From a bacterium (GTDB lineage: Bacteria; Myxococcota; UBA727; JAUIJE01): a DNA stretch of 64,000 bases. The number at the start of each line of letters is the position of its first letter. Positions within the stretch are counted from its first letter, which is position 1. The stretch is from positions 328,360-392,359 of the forward strand of contig JAUIJE010000003.1 of the NCBI GenBank assembly GCA_030431455.1, written 5' to 3'. The notes beneath the pieces were generated by a model, which saw only the letters and a list, made by a program, of their open reading frames with translations, did no database searches and was not told the DNA's origin. Made by a program: the position numbers and the translations under genes. Positions 17,083-29,152 of this stretch are shown here, piece after piece.

Positions 17083-17487
17083 CCAAACCTCGCCGCGGTC
17101 TTCAGACAACAGTGCACCCGCCCGCGGAGTTGTTCGGTCCGCGTCAAAGCCGCTTCCCTCGACGAGAAACGCGCTGTTTTGTGGTGATCCCGATCTGATC
17201 GGGGAGCTTGTTTGTAGCCGACCTGTCACACACCTTTCAAGGGTTGTGCTCGGAAAGTTTTGGCGGCGCGTTAACTGCGCGAAAACGTTTGCCACGACGC
17301 GTTGACCAAAGACACGTTCGGTCTGCGCGCATCATGAACCTGTGGTTGGCAATGATCGCCGCGGTGCCGTGGCGCCCGCTTTGGTGAACCTTTTTCGTGA
17401 CCTAGCGCGATCTCCTCCACGGAGCGTGAAGATCCCGGTCGAGGCGAACAAGATCGTCACACCTTTGGCCGATCGCATCGGCTTCGA
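17083..17487. other. 405-bp non-coding region upstream of dnaA
   Basis: No gene is supported here. The region must hold the dnaA promoter and is less GC-rich than its surroundings, with runs such as GCTGTTTTGTGG and GGAAAGTTTTGG. It contains a perfect palindrome CCCGATC-T-GATCGGG (17189-17203) and GTTAAC near 17270. Only weak DnaA-box-like words are visible (TGTGGTGAT, TGTCACACA, TGTGGTTGG, each far from TTATNCACA). It could be part of an origin, but the sequence alone does not show a box cluster. Confidence 0.4.
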
Positions 17488-18372
17488 TCACTCGCACACC
17501 GCGTCTGTGTTGTTGCCGCCGGTGTCGCGCGCCCCTTGGGAGGTGGTGTCCATGAGGGTCTGCGCGACCTCGCACGCGGGCAGCTGGGGGTTGTCGCAGA
17601 CGCACACCCCCCCTTGGACGTTGGTCAGGTCGGGGGCGGTCCACACCGCGAGCAGCGGGTTGTCGCGGATGATCAGGTCCCCGTCCACATCCAGCAGCGA
17701 CGGCATCTCGACCTCGAGCAAGTCGACGTTGCGCTCGATCGCCGCCGGCCCCCCGATGTGTTGCAGGCTGTTGCACCGCAGCGCGATCAACCCGGGGTTG
17801 GTGAGCGCCACCCCGCCCCCGATGGCCAGTCCCCCCACCGTCTGCAGGTCCGGCAACGACAGCGTGGCCGGCAGGTGGCTCTTGAGCCGCATCTCCCCCG
17901 CCACGTCGAACAGATCGCCCAGGCCCAAAAACGTGAGCGCGCCGTTGTCTTCGACGACAACCCCGCCCCCCACGCGGAACAGCGACGGGAGCTGCACGGT
18001 GGTGAGCGCGGGGTTGCCCACGATGCGCAGATCGCCCTCCACCGTGAACAGGTCCGGCAGGTTGACCACCCCGAGCGCTTCGTTGGCCTGGATGATCACG
18101 TCGCCGCCGACCTCGAACAGCACCGTGCCCACCACGGAGTCGAGCGCGGTCCCGTCGACGAGCAAGCTGCCCTCGATGGAGAACCGGTCCTCGAGCGCGT
18201 CGGGGTTCTCCCCGAGGTCCACCGGCGGCGGCGGGCGCAGCGGGTCGCCGGACGGCACGTAGGTGCGCGCGTCCTCGCCGAGGTAGATCCGCTTGGGCTC
18301 CCCGCAGGAGAGCGCGAGGGCCAGCGCCAGACCCAACCCCCCGCACACCGCGCGTGTTGTTGTCGTCGTCAT
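17488..18372 (-). CDS. Receptor-L-like repeat lipoprotein
   Basis: A 294-residue lipoprotein: signal peptide with lipobox LALALSC, then a Pro-rich stretch. From ~60 onward are beta-helical repeats of about 25 residues (GDVIIQANEALGVVNLPDLF, GDLRIVGNPALTTVQLPSLF and similar) that look like the receptor L-domain/leucine-rich solenoid fold. It ends with a short Cys-containing segment (CVCDNPQLPACE). It is closely similar in repeat style to the larger lipoprotein at 41909-44152. It is probably a cell-surface binding or structural protein. The start was chosen for its signal peptide; the frame upstream encodes only low-complexity Thr-Ala. Confidence 0.8.
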   Translation of the reverse strand: MTTTTTRAVCGGLGLALALALSCGEPKRIYLGEDARTYVPSGDPLRPPPPVDLGENPDALEDRFSIEGSLLVDGTALDSVVGTVLFEVGGDVIIQANEALGVVNLPDLFTVEGDLRIVGNPALTTVQLPSLFRVGGGVVVEDNGALTFLGLGDLFDVAGEMRLKSHLPATLSLPDLQTVGGLAIGGGVALTNPGLIALRCNSLQHIGGPAAIERNVDLLEVEMPSLLDVDGDLIIRDNPLLAVWTAPDLTNVQGGVCVCDNPQLPACEVAQTLMDTTSQGARDTGGNNTDAVCE

Positions 18373-18463
18373 CGCCGGCAATCTACCCCGCCCGCGAAGA
18401 AGACAAAACCACGCGACGCCGACCTTCGTCGACGCCGCGTGGCCGCGCCCGGGACAGGCTGGG

Positions 18464-19261
<798 letters not shown>

Positions 19262-19346
19262 GTGGCTCTCCACGGTTGGGGGGTTCGTGGAGAGATTGGG
19301 AGCCGCGGAGAAGATCCGTCACCGCGGCGGCGGATCTTTTGATCCG

Positions 19347-20285
19347 CTACCGCGTCTGCTGAAGCGCGGCGTCGATGGGAAGCATCATCATGCTTTGGGG
19401 GAAACGCTGCTTGAACCGCTCGGCCCGGGCCCGGGCCTCTTTGGTCTGCCCCGCCGCCACCAACGCGAGCACGGTGAGGCCGTCCCGCTCCTCGGTGAGC
19501 TTGCCCTGGGGGAACCGCTTGCGGTGTTCGCTCAGGCGGGCGAGGGCCTCTTTGGCGTTGCCGCGGGACAGGGCGGTGCGTGCCACCTCAATGAGACTGC
19601 GCTCTTGGGCGAGGCCGGTGTCGGTCTCCCCGCTGACCTTGGGCGGCGCTTTGGCCACCCGGCGCTTGGGCTTTTTCGCCACCGGGACGGGCTTGTCGGC
19701 GGCGGGCTCGACCGGGTCGTCGACGACGTCGTCCCCGGTCTCATCGCCGGCGCGGGCCGGATCGGGGGGCGCCGGCTGGTACACGATCTTCGGCGGGGCT
19801 TGCACGAGCTCAGGCTGCACCACCGCGACGGTGGTGCCGCCGACCATGGTCCCGGCCACGAAGGTGCCGATCAACACCGGCTTGGCCAACACCGCCATCA
19901 AGCCCGCGCTCGTCGCCGCCCCGGCCGCGCCCGCGGTGGCCGCGCCGGTGGCCGCCGCGCCTGCGGTCGCGGCCGCGCCCGCGGTGGCCGCGCCGGTGGC
20001 GGCGGCGCCCTTGACCGCGGCCGCCCCCGCGGCGGTGCCGATGGCCTTGGGGGCCGCGGTGGCCGCGGCGGTGCCCGCGGCGTCGACGAGGTCGAGGCCC
20101 GACGACGCCGCGTCACCGAGCAGCTCGCCCGCGGCCGCGGCCCCGACCAGGGAGATGCCCAGGCTCGCCGACAACCGTCGACCGACCCGGCTTTTGACCT
20201 CGCCGTCGGGGTCGGGCGTGGCCCGCGCGGCCCCGAGCAGCGCGCTGATGTCGTCGGGGAGGGGAGGAAGCTTCTCGTCGGTCAC
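19347..20285 (-). CDS. Ala-rich membrane protein in sigma-factor operon
   Basis: A 312-residue protein. The N-terminal ~45 residues are soluble, then a long Ala/Gly/Thr-rich region is followed by one transmembrane helix (AVLAKPVLIGTFVAGTMVGG, ~128-150). Next come a Pro/Lys-rich linker and a C-terminal helical domain (~225-312) with TPR-like pairs such as ALARLSEHRKRFPQGKL. It starts at a GTG that overlaps the ECF sigma stop (GTGA). Its position directly after the sigma gene and single membrane span suggest an anti-sigma or envelope-stress sensor role, but no known anti-sigma motif is visible. Confidence 0.75.
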   Translation of the reverse strand: MTDEKLPPLPDDISALLGAARATPDPDGEVKSRVGRRLSASLGISLVGAAAAGELLGDAASSGLDLVDAAGTAAATAAPKAIGTAAGAAAVKGAAATGAATAGAAATAGAAATGAATAGAAGAATSAGLMAVLAKPVLIGTFVAGTMVGGTTVAVVQPELVQAPPKIVYQPAPPDPARAGDETGDDVVDDPVEPAADKPVPVAKKPKRRVAKAPPKVSGETDTGLAQERSLIEVARTALSRGNAKEALARLSEHRKRFPQGKLTEERDGLTVLALVAAGQTKEARARAERFKQRFPQSMMMLPIDAALQQTR

Positions 20286-20938
20286 GATGGCACCTCCTCC
20301 ATTGTACCGTTCGCCGCGCGCTCGGCCTGGAGCTGCCGCACCGCTTGGGTGAAGCGCTCCCGGGCGAGGCGCAGGCGCGAATAACAGGTGTTCAAGGGCA
20401 CGCCGAGGGTCTCGGCGATGACCGGCATGGTGTGGCCCTCGAGCTCGTGCAGCACAAACACCGCGCGCTTGTCGGTGTCGAGGGTGTCCATCGCGCGGTA
20501 GACGAGGGCCTGCTGCTCTTTTTGCGCGAGCACCGCGTCCTGCCGCTGGGTGCTTTCGTCCACCGCCATCACGTCGTCGTCCACCACTTCACGTTTGTGT
20601 TGGGCCCGGCGCCGAAAGTCCGACGCGACCCGAAAGCTGATGCCGAGCAACCACGGCTTGACCGGGCGGCTCTGATCGAACTCGTCGAGCTTTTTGTGCA
20701 CCACAATGAACACGTCGTGGGCCGCGTCCTCGAGGTCGCGTTCCCACACGCCGTAGCGGCGCAACGAGTGCCAGACGTAGTTGAAGTGTGCATCGTAGAC
20801 CTGGCGAAAAAAGCTCTCTCGTTCGGCCGCCGTCATCCGGGGCGCAGGGGGGGTCGCGGGCCCTTGGGCCGGCGCAGGTTCGGCAAGGCTCATGCCTTCC
20901 ACACCTTTGGTTTGGGAACCGGACCCCTGATCCGTCAT
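20282..20938 (-). CDS. ECF-family RNA polymerase sigma factor
   Basis: A 218-residue sigma-70 family protein of the extracytoplasmic-function type. Region 2 is at ~55-125 (YDAHFNYVWHSLRRYGV, DLEDAAHDVFIVVHKKL). Region 4 is at ~145-200, with the helix-turn-helix MPVIAETLGVPLNTCYSRLRLARERF. There is no region 1 or 3. The ATG at 20936-20938 overlaps the stop of the upstream gene (ATGA); an internal ATG at 20893 is a second candidate. It is the middle gene of a three-gene minus-strand operon (outer-envelope protein, sigma, Ala-rich membrane protein). Confidence 0.92.
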   Translation of the reverse strand: MTDQGSGSQTKGVEGMSLAEPAPAQGPATPPAPRMTAAERESFFRQVYDAHFNYVWHSLRRYGVWERDLEDAAHDVFIVVHKKLDEFDQSRPVKPWLLGISFRVASDFRRRAQHKREVVDDDVMAVDESTQRQDAVLAQKEQQALVYRAMDTLDTDKRAVFVLHELEGHTMPVIAETLGVPLNTCYSRLRLARERFTQAVRQLQAERAANGTMEEVPS

Positions 20939-22056
20939 GGAACGGAAACCACCAGGGCAGATCCCACCCCCAACGTGATGCGCTCGGTCTTCCACACCCG
21001 GCTGTCGAGCGGCCCCACCACGGCCTCGTATTGGAACATCGGAACCTCTAAGTCCGCGTAAATCCTCAGGAAAAACCAGTCCAGGACCGGCCACCAGGGG
21101 GCGATGGGGATCTCCACCCCGCCCCGCGTGCCCGCGGAGAGATAGGGCACAAACGGGAACACGTCACCATCGACAAACCCGATGCCGGAGATCGCCTGGA
21201 CCCCGAACGCGGCCGTGCCGCACCCAAACGCCACCGAAAAGTGGCCGCACACCATGCCCTGGGCGATGTCGCGCTCGGCCCACACCGCGCCCGCGCCCCC
21301 CATCACCACCATGCCGGTGGGCGGGTCGCGGTGCAGCTCGAGCCCGACGGACAAAAACCGATACCGCACCCCCGCGCCGATGGTTCCCCCCAGGGCCAAG
21401 CGCGGGGTGGGGCCGTACACCAAGGTCGGCCCCGCCCACGCCGAGAACGACCACGGGAACGACAGCGCCTCGGTCGACCGGGCCACGTCGACCTCGGGCC
21501 CGGTGCTCGAGGGGGGCGGCGGGGGCGGCCCTTCCTCGTCGGGGTCGACCGGGGGCACAAAACGCGCGGGGGCCGGGCCCGCGGCGCGCGGTTGGATCAC
21601 GATGGTCGTCGGGGCGACCGTGCGCGAGGGCTCGACCTGGGCCTCGGGGGGCGGCGGGGGCGGCCCTTCCTCGTCGGGCACGGGGGGCGGCGCGGGCCGG
21701 GTGACGCTCATCGGGTCGATGGCGATGCTGATGGCCAGCTCCAACGCCTTGGACAGCTCAAAACAGTCCGAGGTCTCGCTCACCACCTCGCGCTCGCCGA
21801 CGAGCTTGGTCCCGTCGAACAGGCGCACCGCCCCGAGCAGGCCTTGTTCGTGTTTGTTCACCGTGGCCACCACCCGGCGCTTGGCGTGGGGCACAAACGG
21901 CCGGTAGCCGAGCCGCGCGGCCACCGCGTCCTGGACCGCCTGGGCGTCGGGACAGCCCTCGGCCCCCGCACCCAACGTATATGCAAAGCCGATGCGGGGC
22001 GTGTCCTCCGCCGGGCCTTGTCCCATCACCGCCAACAACAGAAGCGCTGCCTGCAC
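20935..22056 (-). CDS. Exported envelope protein, first gene of sigma operon
   Basis: A 373-residue protein with a short signal peptide (MQAALLLLAVMGQGPA). An N-terminal soluble domain (~20-125) contains two conserved Cys and ends ALELAISIAIDPMSV. It is followed by a Pro-rich linker carrying the duplicated DEEGPPPPPP motif. The C-terminal part (~205-373) is rich in alternating hydrophobic strands (GVRYRFLSVGLELHR, LPYLSAGTRGGVEI-like), as in a small outer-membrane beta-barrel. This domain plan, next to an ECF sigma gene, recurs in Myxococcota by my recollection. Exact function is unknown. Confidence 0.75.
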   Translation of the reverse strand: MQAALLLLAVMGQGPAEDTPRIGFAYTLGAGAEGCPDAQAVQDAVAARLGYRPFVPHAKRRVVATVNKHEQGLLGAVRLFDGTKLVGEREVVSETSDCFELSKALELAISIAIDPMSVTRPAPPPVPDEEGPPPPPPEAQVEPSRTVAPTTIVIQPRAAGPAPARFVPPVDPDEEGPPPPPPSSTGPEVDVARSTEALSFPWSFSAWAGPTLVYGPTPRLALGGTIGAGVRYRFLSVGLELHRDPPTGMVVMGGAGAVWAERDIAQGMVCGHFSVAFGCGTAAFGVQAISGIGFVDGDVFPFVPYLSAGTRGGVEIPIAPWWPVLDWFFLRIYADLEVPMFQYEAVVGPLDSRVWKTERITLGVGSALVVSVP

Positions 22057-22103
22057 GTCGGGAGTCTACCCGCTCTTGCTCCCACCTGCTAAAGGCCATC
22101 GCC

Positions 22104-24800
<2,697 letters not shown>

Positions 24801-24873
24801 GGGCCGCGTACGCGCCGTGCGTTCCGACCGCCACGACGGTAGATTGGTCCTTTGATCGGGAGTTCACGGTCGG

Positions 24874-25500
24874 ATGTTGATGTTGCTCGCCCTGTCGCTG
24901 CTCGGCGCCGCCACCGTGGCGAGCGTGGTCGCCTACCAGCGCACCGCCCAGCGGCTGCCCCCCGCCCAGGAGCGGCAAGCCCGGCTGCTCCTCGAGCCCG
25001 AGCCCGAGGGGCCGGCCGAGGAAAAGACATTGGCCACCCTCAGCGTGGGCGACGTCATCGTCGACGGGGACGAGGACTGGTTGATCACCGGCACCCTGCA
25101 CTGCAAAGAAGAGCAGGACCTGTGGCGGCGCCACCGGGTGTACAGCGGCAACGAAGAGGCCTGGTTTGACGTGTACAAAGACGGCACCTGGCAGGCGGCG
25201 TTTATGCGCACCGCCGACGACCTGCCCGCGTTCGGCTCGCTGATGAGCGGGCTGACCTACCGGGGCATGCCGTTTCGGCTCAAGCGCCGGGGCGATTGCC
25301 GGGTGCGCCGGGAGGGCGACGCCGCCGCCCTCGCCGAGGTCGTGCAGTACACCTGGTACGAGGGGCCGGGCGGTCACCGGCTCTACGTCGAGGAGTCCGC
25401 CGGGACCCGCCAGGCCTTCACCGGGGCCCGCGTGCTCGAGGATGGCTTGAGCCTGATGGAGGGCCGACCGGACGACGACGACGAGCTGTTCACCGGATGA
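24874..25500 (+). CDS. DUF4178 protein with N-terminal membrane anchor
   Basis: A 208-residue protein. An N-terminal hydrophobic helix (LMLLALSLLGAATVASVVAY) anchors it. From ~50 onward it matches the DUF4178 pattern: a small beta-rich domain beginning LSVGDVIVDGDEDWLITGTL and including WFDVYKD and YEGPGGHRLYVEE. DUF4178 proteins have no established biochemical role. The FHA gene follows 13 bp downstream on the same strand, so the two are probably co-transcribed. Confidence 0.8.
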   Translation: MLMLLALSLLGAATVASVVAYQRTAQRLPPAQERQARLLLEPEPEGPAEEKTLATLSVGDVIVDGDEDWLITGTLHCKEEQDLWRRHRVYSGNEEAWFDVYKDGTWQAAFMRTADDLPAFGSLMSGLTYRGMPFRLKRRGDCRVRREGDAAALAEVVQYTWYEGPGGHRLYVEESAGTRQAFTGARVLEDGLSLMEGRPDDDDELFTG

Positions 25501-25513
25501 CCGCGGCGGGCAC

Positions 25514-26800
25514 ATGACCAGCCGGCGGTTTGGCCCGCGCACCTTTTCCGGACGACGGGGGCGGCGCAAACCGCGGCGACGGGCCGACCACGACGGGATG
25601 TTTCTGCCCCCGGTGGGCCCCGTCGAGGACGACGACCGGCGCTTGCCCGCGGCCACCGGGGTGACCGAAGATCAGTCCCGGAGCTTGTCCGACGTGGTGT
25701 TTGGGTTTTTCAAAAAGCGCAAAGAGCGCCCCGAGGAGCGCGGCGACCCCGCGCCCTCCGACGATCCCGTGCGCCGCATCCTCGCCATCCCCCGGGGGGC
25801 GGCCCGGCTGGACATGTTTGCACAGACATTGGTCGAGCTCATGCCCGGCACCCACGGCCACCGGGGGGTGGCCCTCGCCTTCCACCGCGAACTCTCGTCG
25901 ATGGCGGATCAGGCCCAGGTCCCCCTCGCGGTGTTGCGGCCCCGGGTCGAAGCCTGCGCCCAGGCCTTGATGGAAGCGGGCGAACACGAGCGCGCCGGCG
26001 AGCTTCTGCGCGCCATCGGCAAGCGCCACCAAGCCGCCGAGCTGTTCGTGTCCGCGGGCGCGGTCGAGGAGCTGGAGAAGATCCATTTCGACCTCGAGCA
26101 CGAGGAGGGCGGTCCGCGGCTGGACGCGCGCCTCTCGTTCGAACGGTTCGAGACGTTGTATCTCGTGGGCATGCGCCAAGCCGCCCTCGAGGCCCTGCGC
26201 ACCGCGTGTCGGCTGTGGGCCGACAATGACATTTACCGCCAAGTGCTCGACGCGGTGAGCGTCAAGGTCCTCGACCAGGGCAGCTGCCTGCTCACCGGGG
26301 GCGGCGGCGAAATCAAACTGCATTGGTCGTGGCCGGTGGTCATCGGCCGGGGCGAAGACGTGCAGGTGCGGCTCGCGTCCCCGCTTCTGTCCCGGCAGCA
26401 CGCCGAGGTCGCGCTCGTCGACGACACCCCCTACGCGCGGCCCCTGGAAGACCGCGTGGGCCTGGCGGTGGACGGGGCCCGGGTGAGCGGCCCCGCCGCC
26501 CTTCTGCCCCGGGGCGAGCTCGACGTGGGCGGGGTGGTGGTGGGCTATGAGGTCGGCCCCGCCGCGGTGCGGTTCGCCCCCGCCCCCGACGAGCAGGTGG
26601 TGATCGGCCGGCGCCCCACCGTCGAGGTTTTTCCCCAGGTGCGCATCACCCGGGAGGCCAACCGCCAGGTGGTGCTGCAGCCCACCGACGCGGCCTTGCT
26701 CAACCACGAGCCGATCAAACAGCCGACGTTGCTGATGGCGGGGGACAAGCTCGTGGTGGGGGACGCGACCTACACCGTGGACCGGCTCGACCGCCGTTGA
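25514..26800 (+). CDS. FHA-domain protein
   Basis: A 428-residue soluble protein. The first ~240 residues are basic then helical, with TPR-like segments (HERAGELLRAIGKRHQAAELF). A forkhead-associated phosphothreonine-binding domain lies at ~270-360 with the core GRGEDVQVRL and SRQHAEVALVDD. A second, more degenerate beta domain ends the protein. FHA proteins read Thr phosphorylation, so partnership with the Hanks-type kinase encoded convergently 6 bp downstream is a natural inference. Only 6 bp separate the two stop codons. Confidence 0.88.
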   Translation: MTSRRFGPRTFSGRRGRRKPRRRADHDGMFLPPVGPVEDDDRRLPAATGVTEDQSRSLSDVVFGFFKKRKERPEERGDPAPSDDPVRRILAIPRGAARLDMFAQTLVELMPGTHGHRGVALAFHRELSSMADQAQVPLAVLRPRVEACAQALMEAGEHERAGELLRAIGKRHQAAELFVSAGAVEELEKIHFDLEHEEGGPRLDARLSFERFETLYLVGMRQAALEALRTACRLWADNDIYRQVLDAVSVKVLDQGSCLLTGGGGEIKLHWSWPVVIGRGEDVQVRLASPLLSRQHAEVALVDDTPYARPLEDRVGLAVDGARVSGPAALLPRGELDVGGVVVGYEVGPAAVRFAPAPDEQVVIGRRPTVEVFPQVRITREANRQVVLQPTDAALLNHEPIKQPTLLMAGDKLVVGDATYTVDRLDRR

Positions 26801-26806
26801 CGAGGG

Positions 26807-28945
26807 TCAGCGCCCTTTGGCGCAGCGGTCGATGCATTGGTTCGCGCGTTTGGTCCACTTGGCGAGCACCGCTTGGTCGGTGGTGGTCATCGCCTCCAGG
26901 GCCGATTTTCGCACCCCGCGCGCACAGGTCGCGCCCCGCGAGACGCAGCCTTGGTCCTTCAGAAAGTCGAGCTTTTGACGAGGCGTGCCGTCCTTGGCGA
27001 GCTTGACGTAGCTCTGGTCGATGGCGGCCAACGGGGGCGGCGCGGGGGCGGCCGGGGCCGGGGCGGGGGCGGCCGCGGGCTTCGGCTCCTCGGCCGCTTT
27101 GGGCTCCGGGGCCTTCGACGACGTGCGTTTGGTGCGGCGGCTGCTTTTGCGCCGGGTCTTGCGGCTCGAGCGCGTGCGGGACTTGCCGTCGTCGTCGTCG
27201 TCATCGACCTCGGCGGACGCCGCGGCCGGGGTCGGGTCCTCGTCGACGGCGGGGTCCTCGTCGTCCGCGGCGACGGGCGCGGTCTCGGCGGGGGCGGGCT
27301 CGGCGGGGGCGGCGGCGGGCTCGACGTCGTCGGCGGGGGGGGCGGCGGGTTCGTCCACCACCGCCACCGCGGGATCGCTGTCGCCCCCGGTGCGCAACAC
27401 CGCCAGGCCCACGACCACCCCGAGCAGCACCGCGATGATCGCGCCCGCGGCGATGAGCAACACCGAGCGCGAACGACGCGGGGCCATGTGCCGGGGGTCT
27501 CCGTGCCCGGGCGCGGCGGGGATCTCATCGGAGCGGATGATGTGCGTTTTGTTTTGCACCACCGGGCTGCGCGACGACGACACCGTCGGCGTCCGGGTGT
27601 CGAAGGGGTCGCTGGTGTCCGCTTGCAGCGAACGGAACCGGGCCAAGTCGCGCGGCGCCGCGGGCTCTTCCGAGGACATCTGCAACATGTCTTTGGGCAG
27701 CTCGAGGGTGTTGGCGTCCTCGTCCACCTCCGGCGCGCGTTCGCGGCTCGCGGTGGTGTCGTCTTCGAGGGCCTGGGCCATGGTGTCGCCCAGCACCTCG
27801 CCGTCGATCACGGTCTTCTCGTCGGGGCGCAAGGGGATCACCGGCGATGACTCGTTGGGCCGGGACCGGGCAAAACTCTGCGACTCCTCGGGCGCTTCCT
27901 CGACCGCGGTCTGGGGCATGGCGCTGACTTTTTGAAACCGCGCGAGCAGCTCACGGTGCGCGGCCGCGTCGTCGGGGAACGCGTCGAGCATGAACCCGCG
28001 CACGTTGCGCGACCCCGCGCGCATCCGGCGATCAAACTGGTAGCCGAGCAGCGCCTCGCGGAAGTCGCCGCAGGTGGCGAAGCGCTCCTCGCGATCGGCG
28101 GACAACGCCTTTTCGAGAATCGCGCGCAGGGTGTCGTCGAGGCGCTCCATGCGCCGGGGCGTGAACCCGCCGCGCCCCGCGATCTGCCAAATCTCGTCGA
28201 AGCTCATCGCCTCGTAAAAACGTTCGCCCGCGAGCAGCTCGTACAACAACATCGCCACCGCGAACTGATCGGCCCGGCCGTCGACACCGTCCCCGCGCGC
28301 CTGCTCGGGGGCCATGTACTGCATCTTGCCCATGACCACGTGGGGCTGGGTCTGTTCGACCTTTTTGGTCGACTGGGCGAGGCCAAAATCGATCAGTTTG
28401 ATCTCGCCTTCGAAGTTGACCATCACGTTCTGCGGGGACACGTCGCGGTGCACGAGCTTGAGCGACTCCCCGGTCACCGGGTCGGTGTGGCGGTGCGCGT
28501 AGTCGAGCGCCTCGAGGACCTCGCACACCACGTGCAGAATCAGGTCTTCACCGAGGGTCTGCCCGCGGTTTTTGAGCTTGGTCTGGATGGTGCGCAGGTC
28601 GCGCCCCACGATGAACTCCATGGCCAGGAAGTACTGCTGGCCCACGCGCCCCACGTCGAAGATTTGGCAGATGTTGCGGTGGTTGAGCTGCACCACCACC
28701 CGGGCCTCGTCGATGAACCGCGCGACGTACTCCCGGTCGACGGTGTAGTTGCCGCGCAGGGTCTTCACCACGCAGTACTTTTCGATGCCCGCGAGGTTGC
28801 CGTGTTTGGCGAGGAACACCTCACCCATGCCCCCCCGGGCGAGTCGATGCAGCAACAGGTACTGGCCGAAGGGGCGGGGGAATTCCTGCATCTGCCCGGG
28901 CGACTGTGCCACTGCGGCCGGCGCGCTGTCTGATGCCTCGGTCAT
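26807..28945 (-). CDS. Membrane-anchored Ser/Thr protein kinase
   Basis: A 712-residue Hanks-type kinase. The kinase domain is at ~25-300: ARGGMGEVFLAK, catalytic Lys61, HRD at 166-168 and DFG at 186-188, all present. A disordered regulatory linker leads to one transmembrane helix (SVLLIAAGAIIAVLLGVVVG, ~490-515). Outside it is an acidic/Ala-Pro and then Lys/Arg-rich stretch with a small C-terminal domain containing three or four Cys (GCVSRGATCARG, CIDRCAKGR). The start at ATG 28943-28945 follows GGGGAT. It is divergent from the PEGA protein gene across 207 bp that include a small inverted repeat CGGAC-7-GTCCG (29001-29017). Confidence 0.92.
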   Translation of the reverse strand: MTEASDSAPAAVAQSPGQMQEFPRPFGQYLLLHRLARGGMGEVFLAKHGNLAGIEKYCVVKTLRGNYTVDREYVARFIDEARVVVQLNHRNICQIFDVGRVGQQYFLAMEFIVGRDLRTIQTKLKNRGQTLGEDLILHVVCEVLEALDYAHRHTDPVTGESLKLVHRDVSPQNVMVNFEGEIKLIDFGLAQSTKKVEQTQPHVVMGKMQYMAPEQARGDGVDGRADQFAVAMLLYELLAGERFYEAMSFDEIWQIAGRGGFTPRRMERLDDTLRAILEKALSADREERFATCGDFREALLGYQFDRRMRAGSRNVRGFMLDAFPDDAAAHRELLARFQKVSAMPQTAVEEAPEESQSFARSRPNESSPVIPLRPDEKTVIDGEVLGDTMAQALEDDTTASRERAPEVDEDANTLELPKDMLQMSSEEPAAPRDLARFRSLQADTSDPFDTRTPTVSSSRSPVVQNKTHIIRSDEIPAAPGHGDPRHMAPRRSRSVLLIAAGAIIAVLLGVVVGLAVLRTGGDSDPAVAVVDEPAAPPADDVEPAAAPAEPAPAETAPVAADDEDPAVDEDPTPAAASAEVDDDDDDGKSRTRSSRKTRRKSSRRTKRTSSKAPEPKAAEEPKPAAAPAPAPAAPAPPPLAAIDQSYVKLAKDGTPRQKLDFLKDQGCVSRGATCARGVRKSALEAMTTTDQAVLAKWTKRANQCIDRCAKGR

Positions 28946-29152
28946 TGGATCCCCACCACAACTCCCCGTGGATAAGGGAAGTATAACCCTGCCCACCCAC
29001 CGGACGTGAAGTGTCCGACCGTGATCCAGGGCGTATGGGACCGCGCCCCCACGCGCCGCGCGCACCCCCGGCCGGTCGGGTCTGGGCCCAGGATCAGAAA
29101 CTTCCCGGGACCAGAATTGAGTCCCCCGAGAACCCGCGGTAACGTCCCGCTG

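Noticed and set aside
17083-17295. N-terminal extension of dnaA by 71 codons
   Set aside because: The extension has no DnaA similarity and covers likely promoter DNA; the internal GTG has a ribosome site and sits just before domain I.
28967-28975. DnaA-box-like CGTGGATAA between the kinase and PEGA genes
   Set aside because: A single 8-of-9 match far from dnaA with no partner boxes; chance is a sufficient explanation.
29001-29017. Inverted repeat CGGAC-7-GTCCG as an operator
   Set aside because: Five-base arms are common by chance at this GC content; recorded only within the kinase entry.
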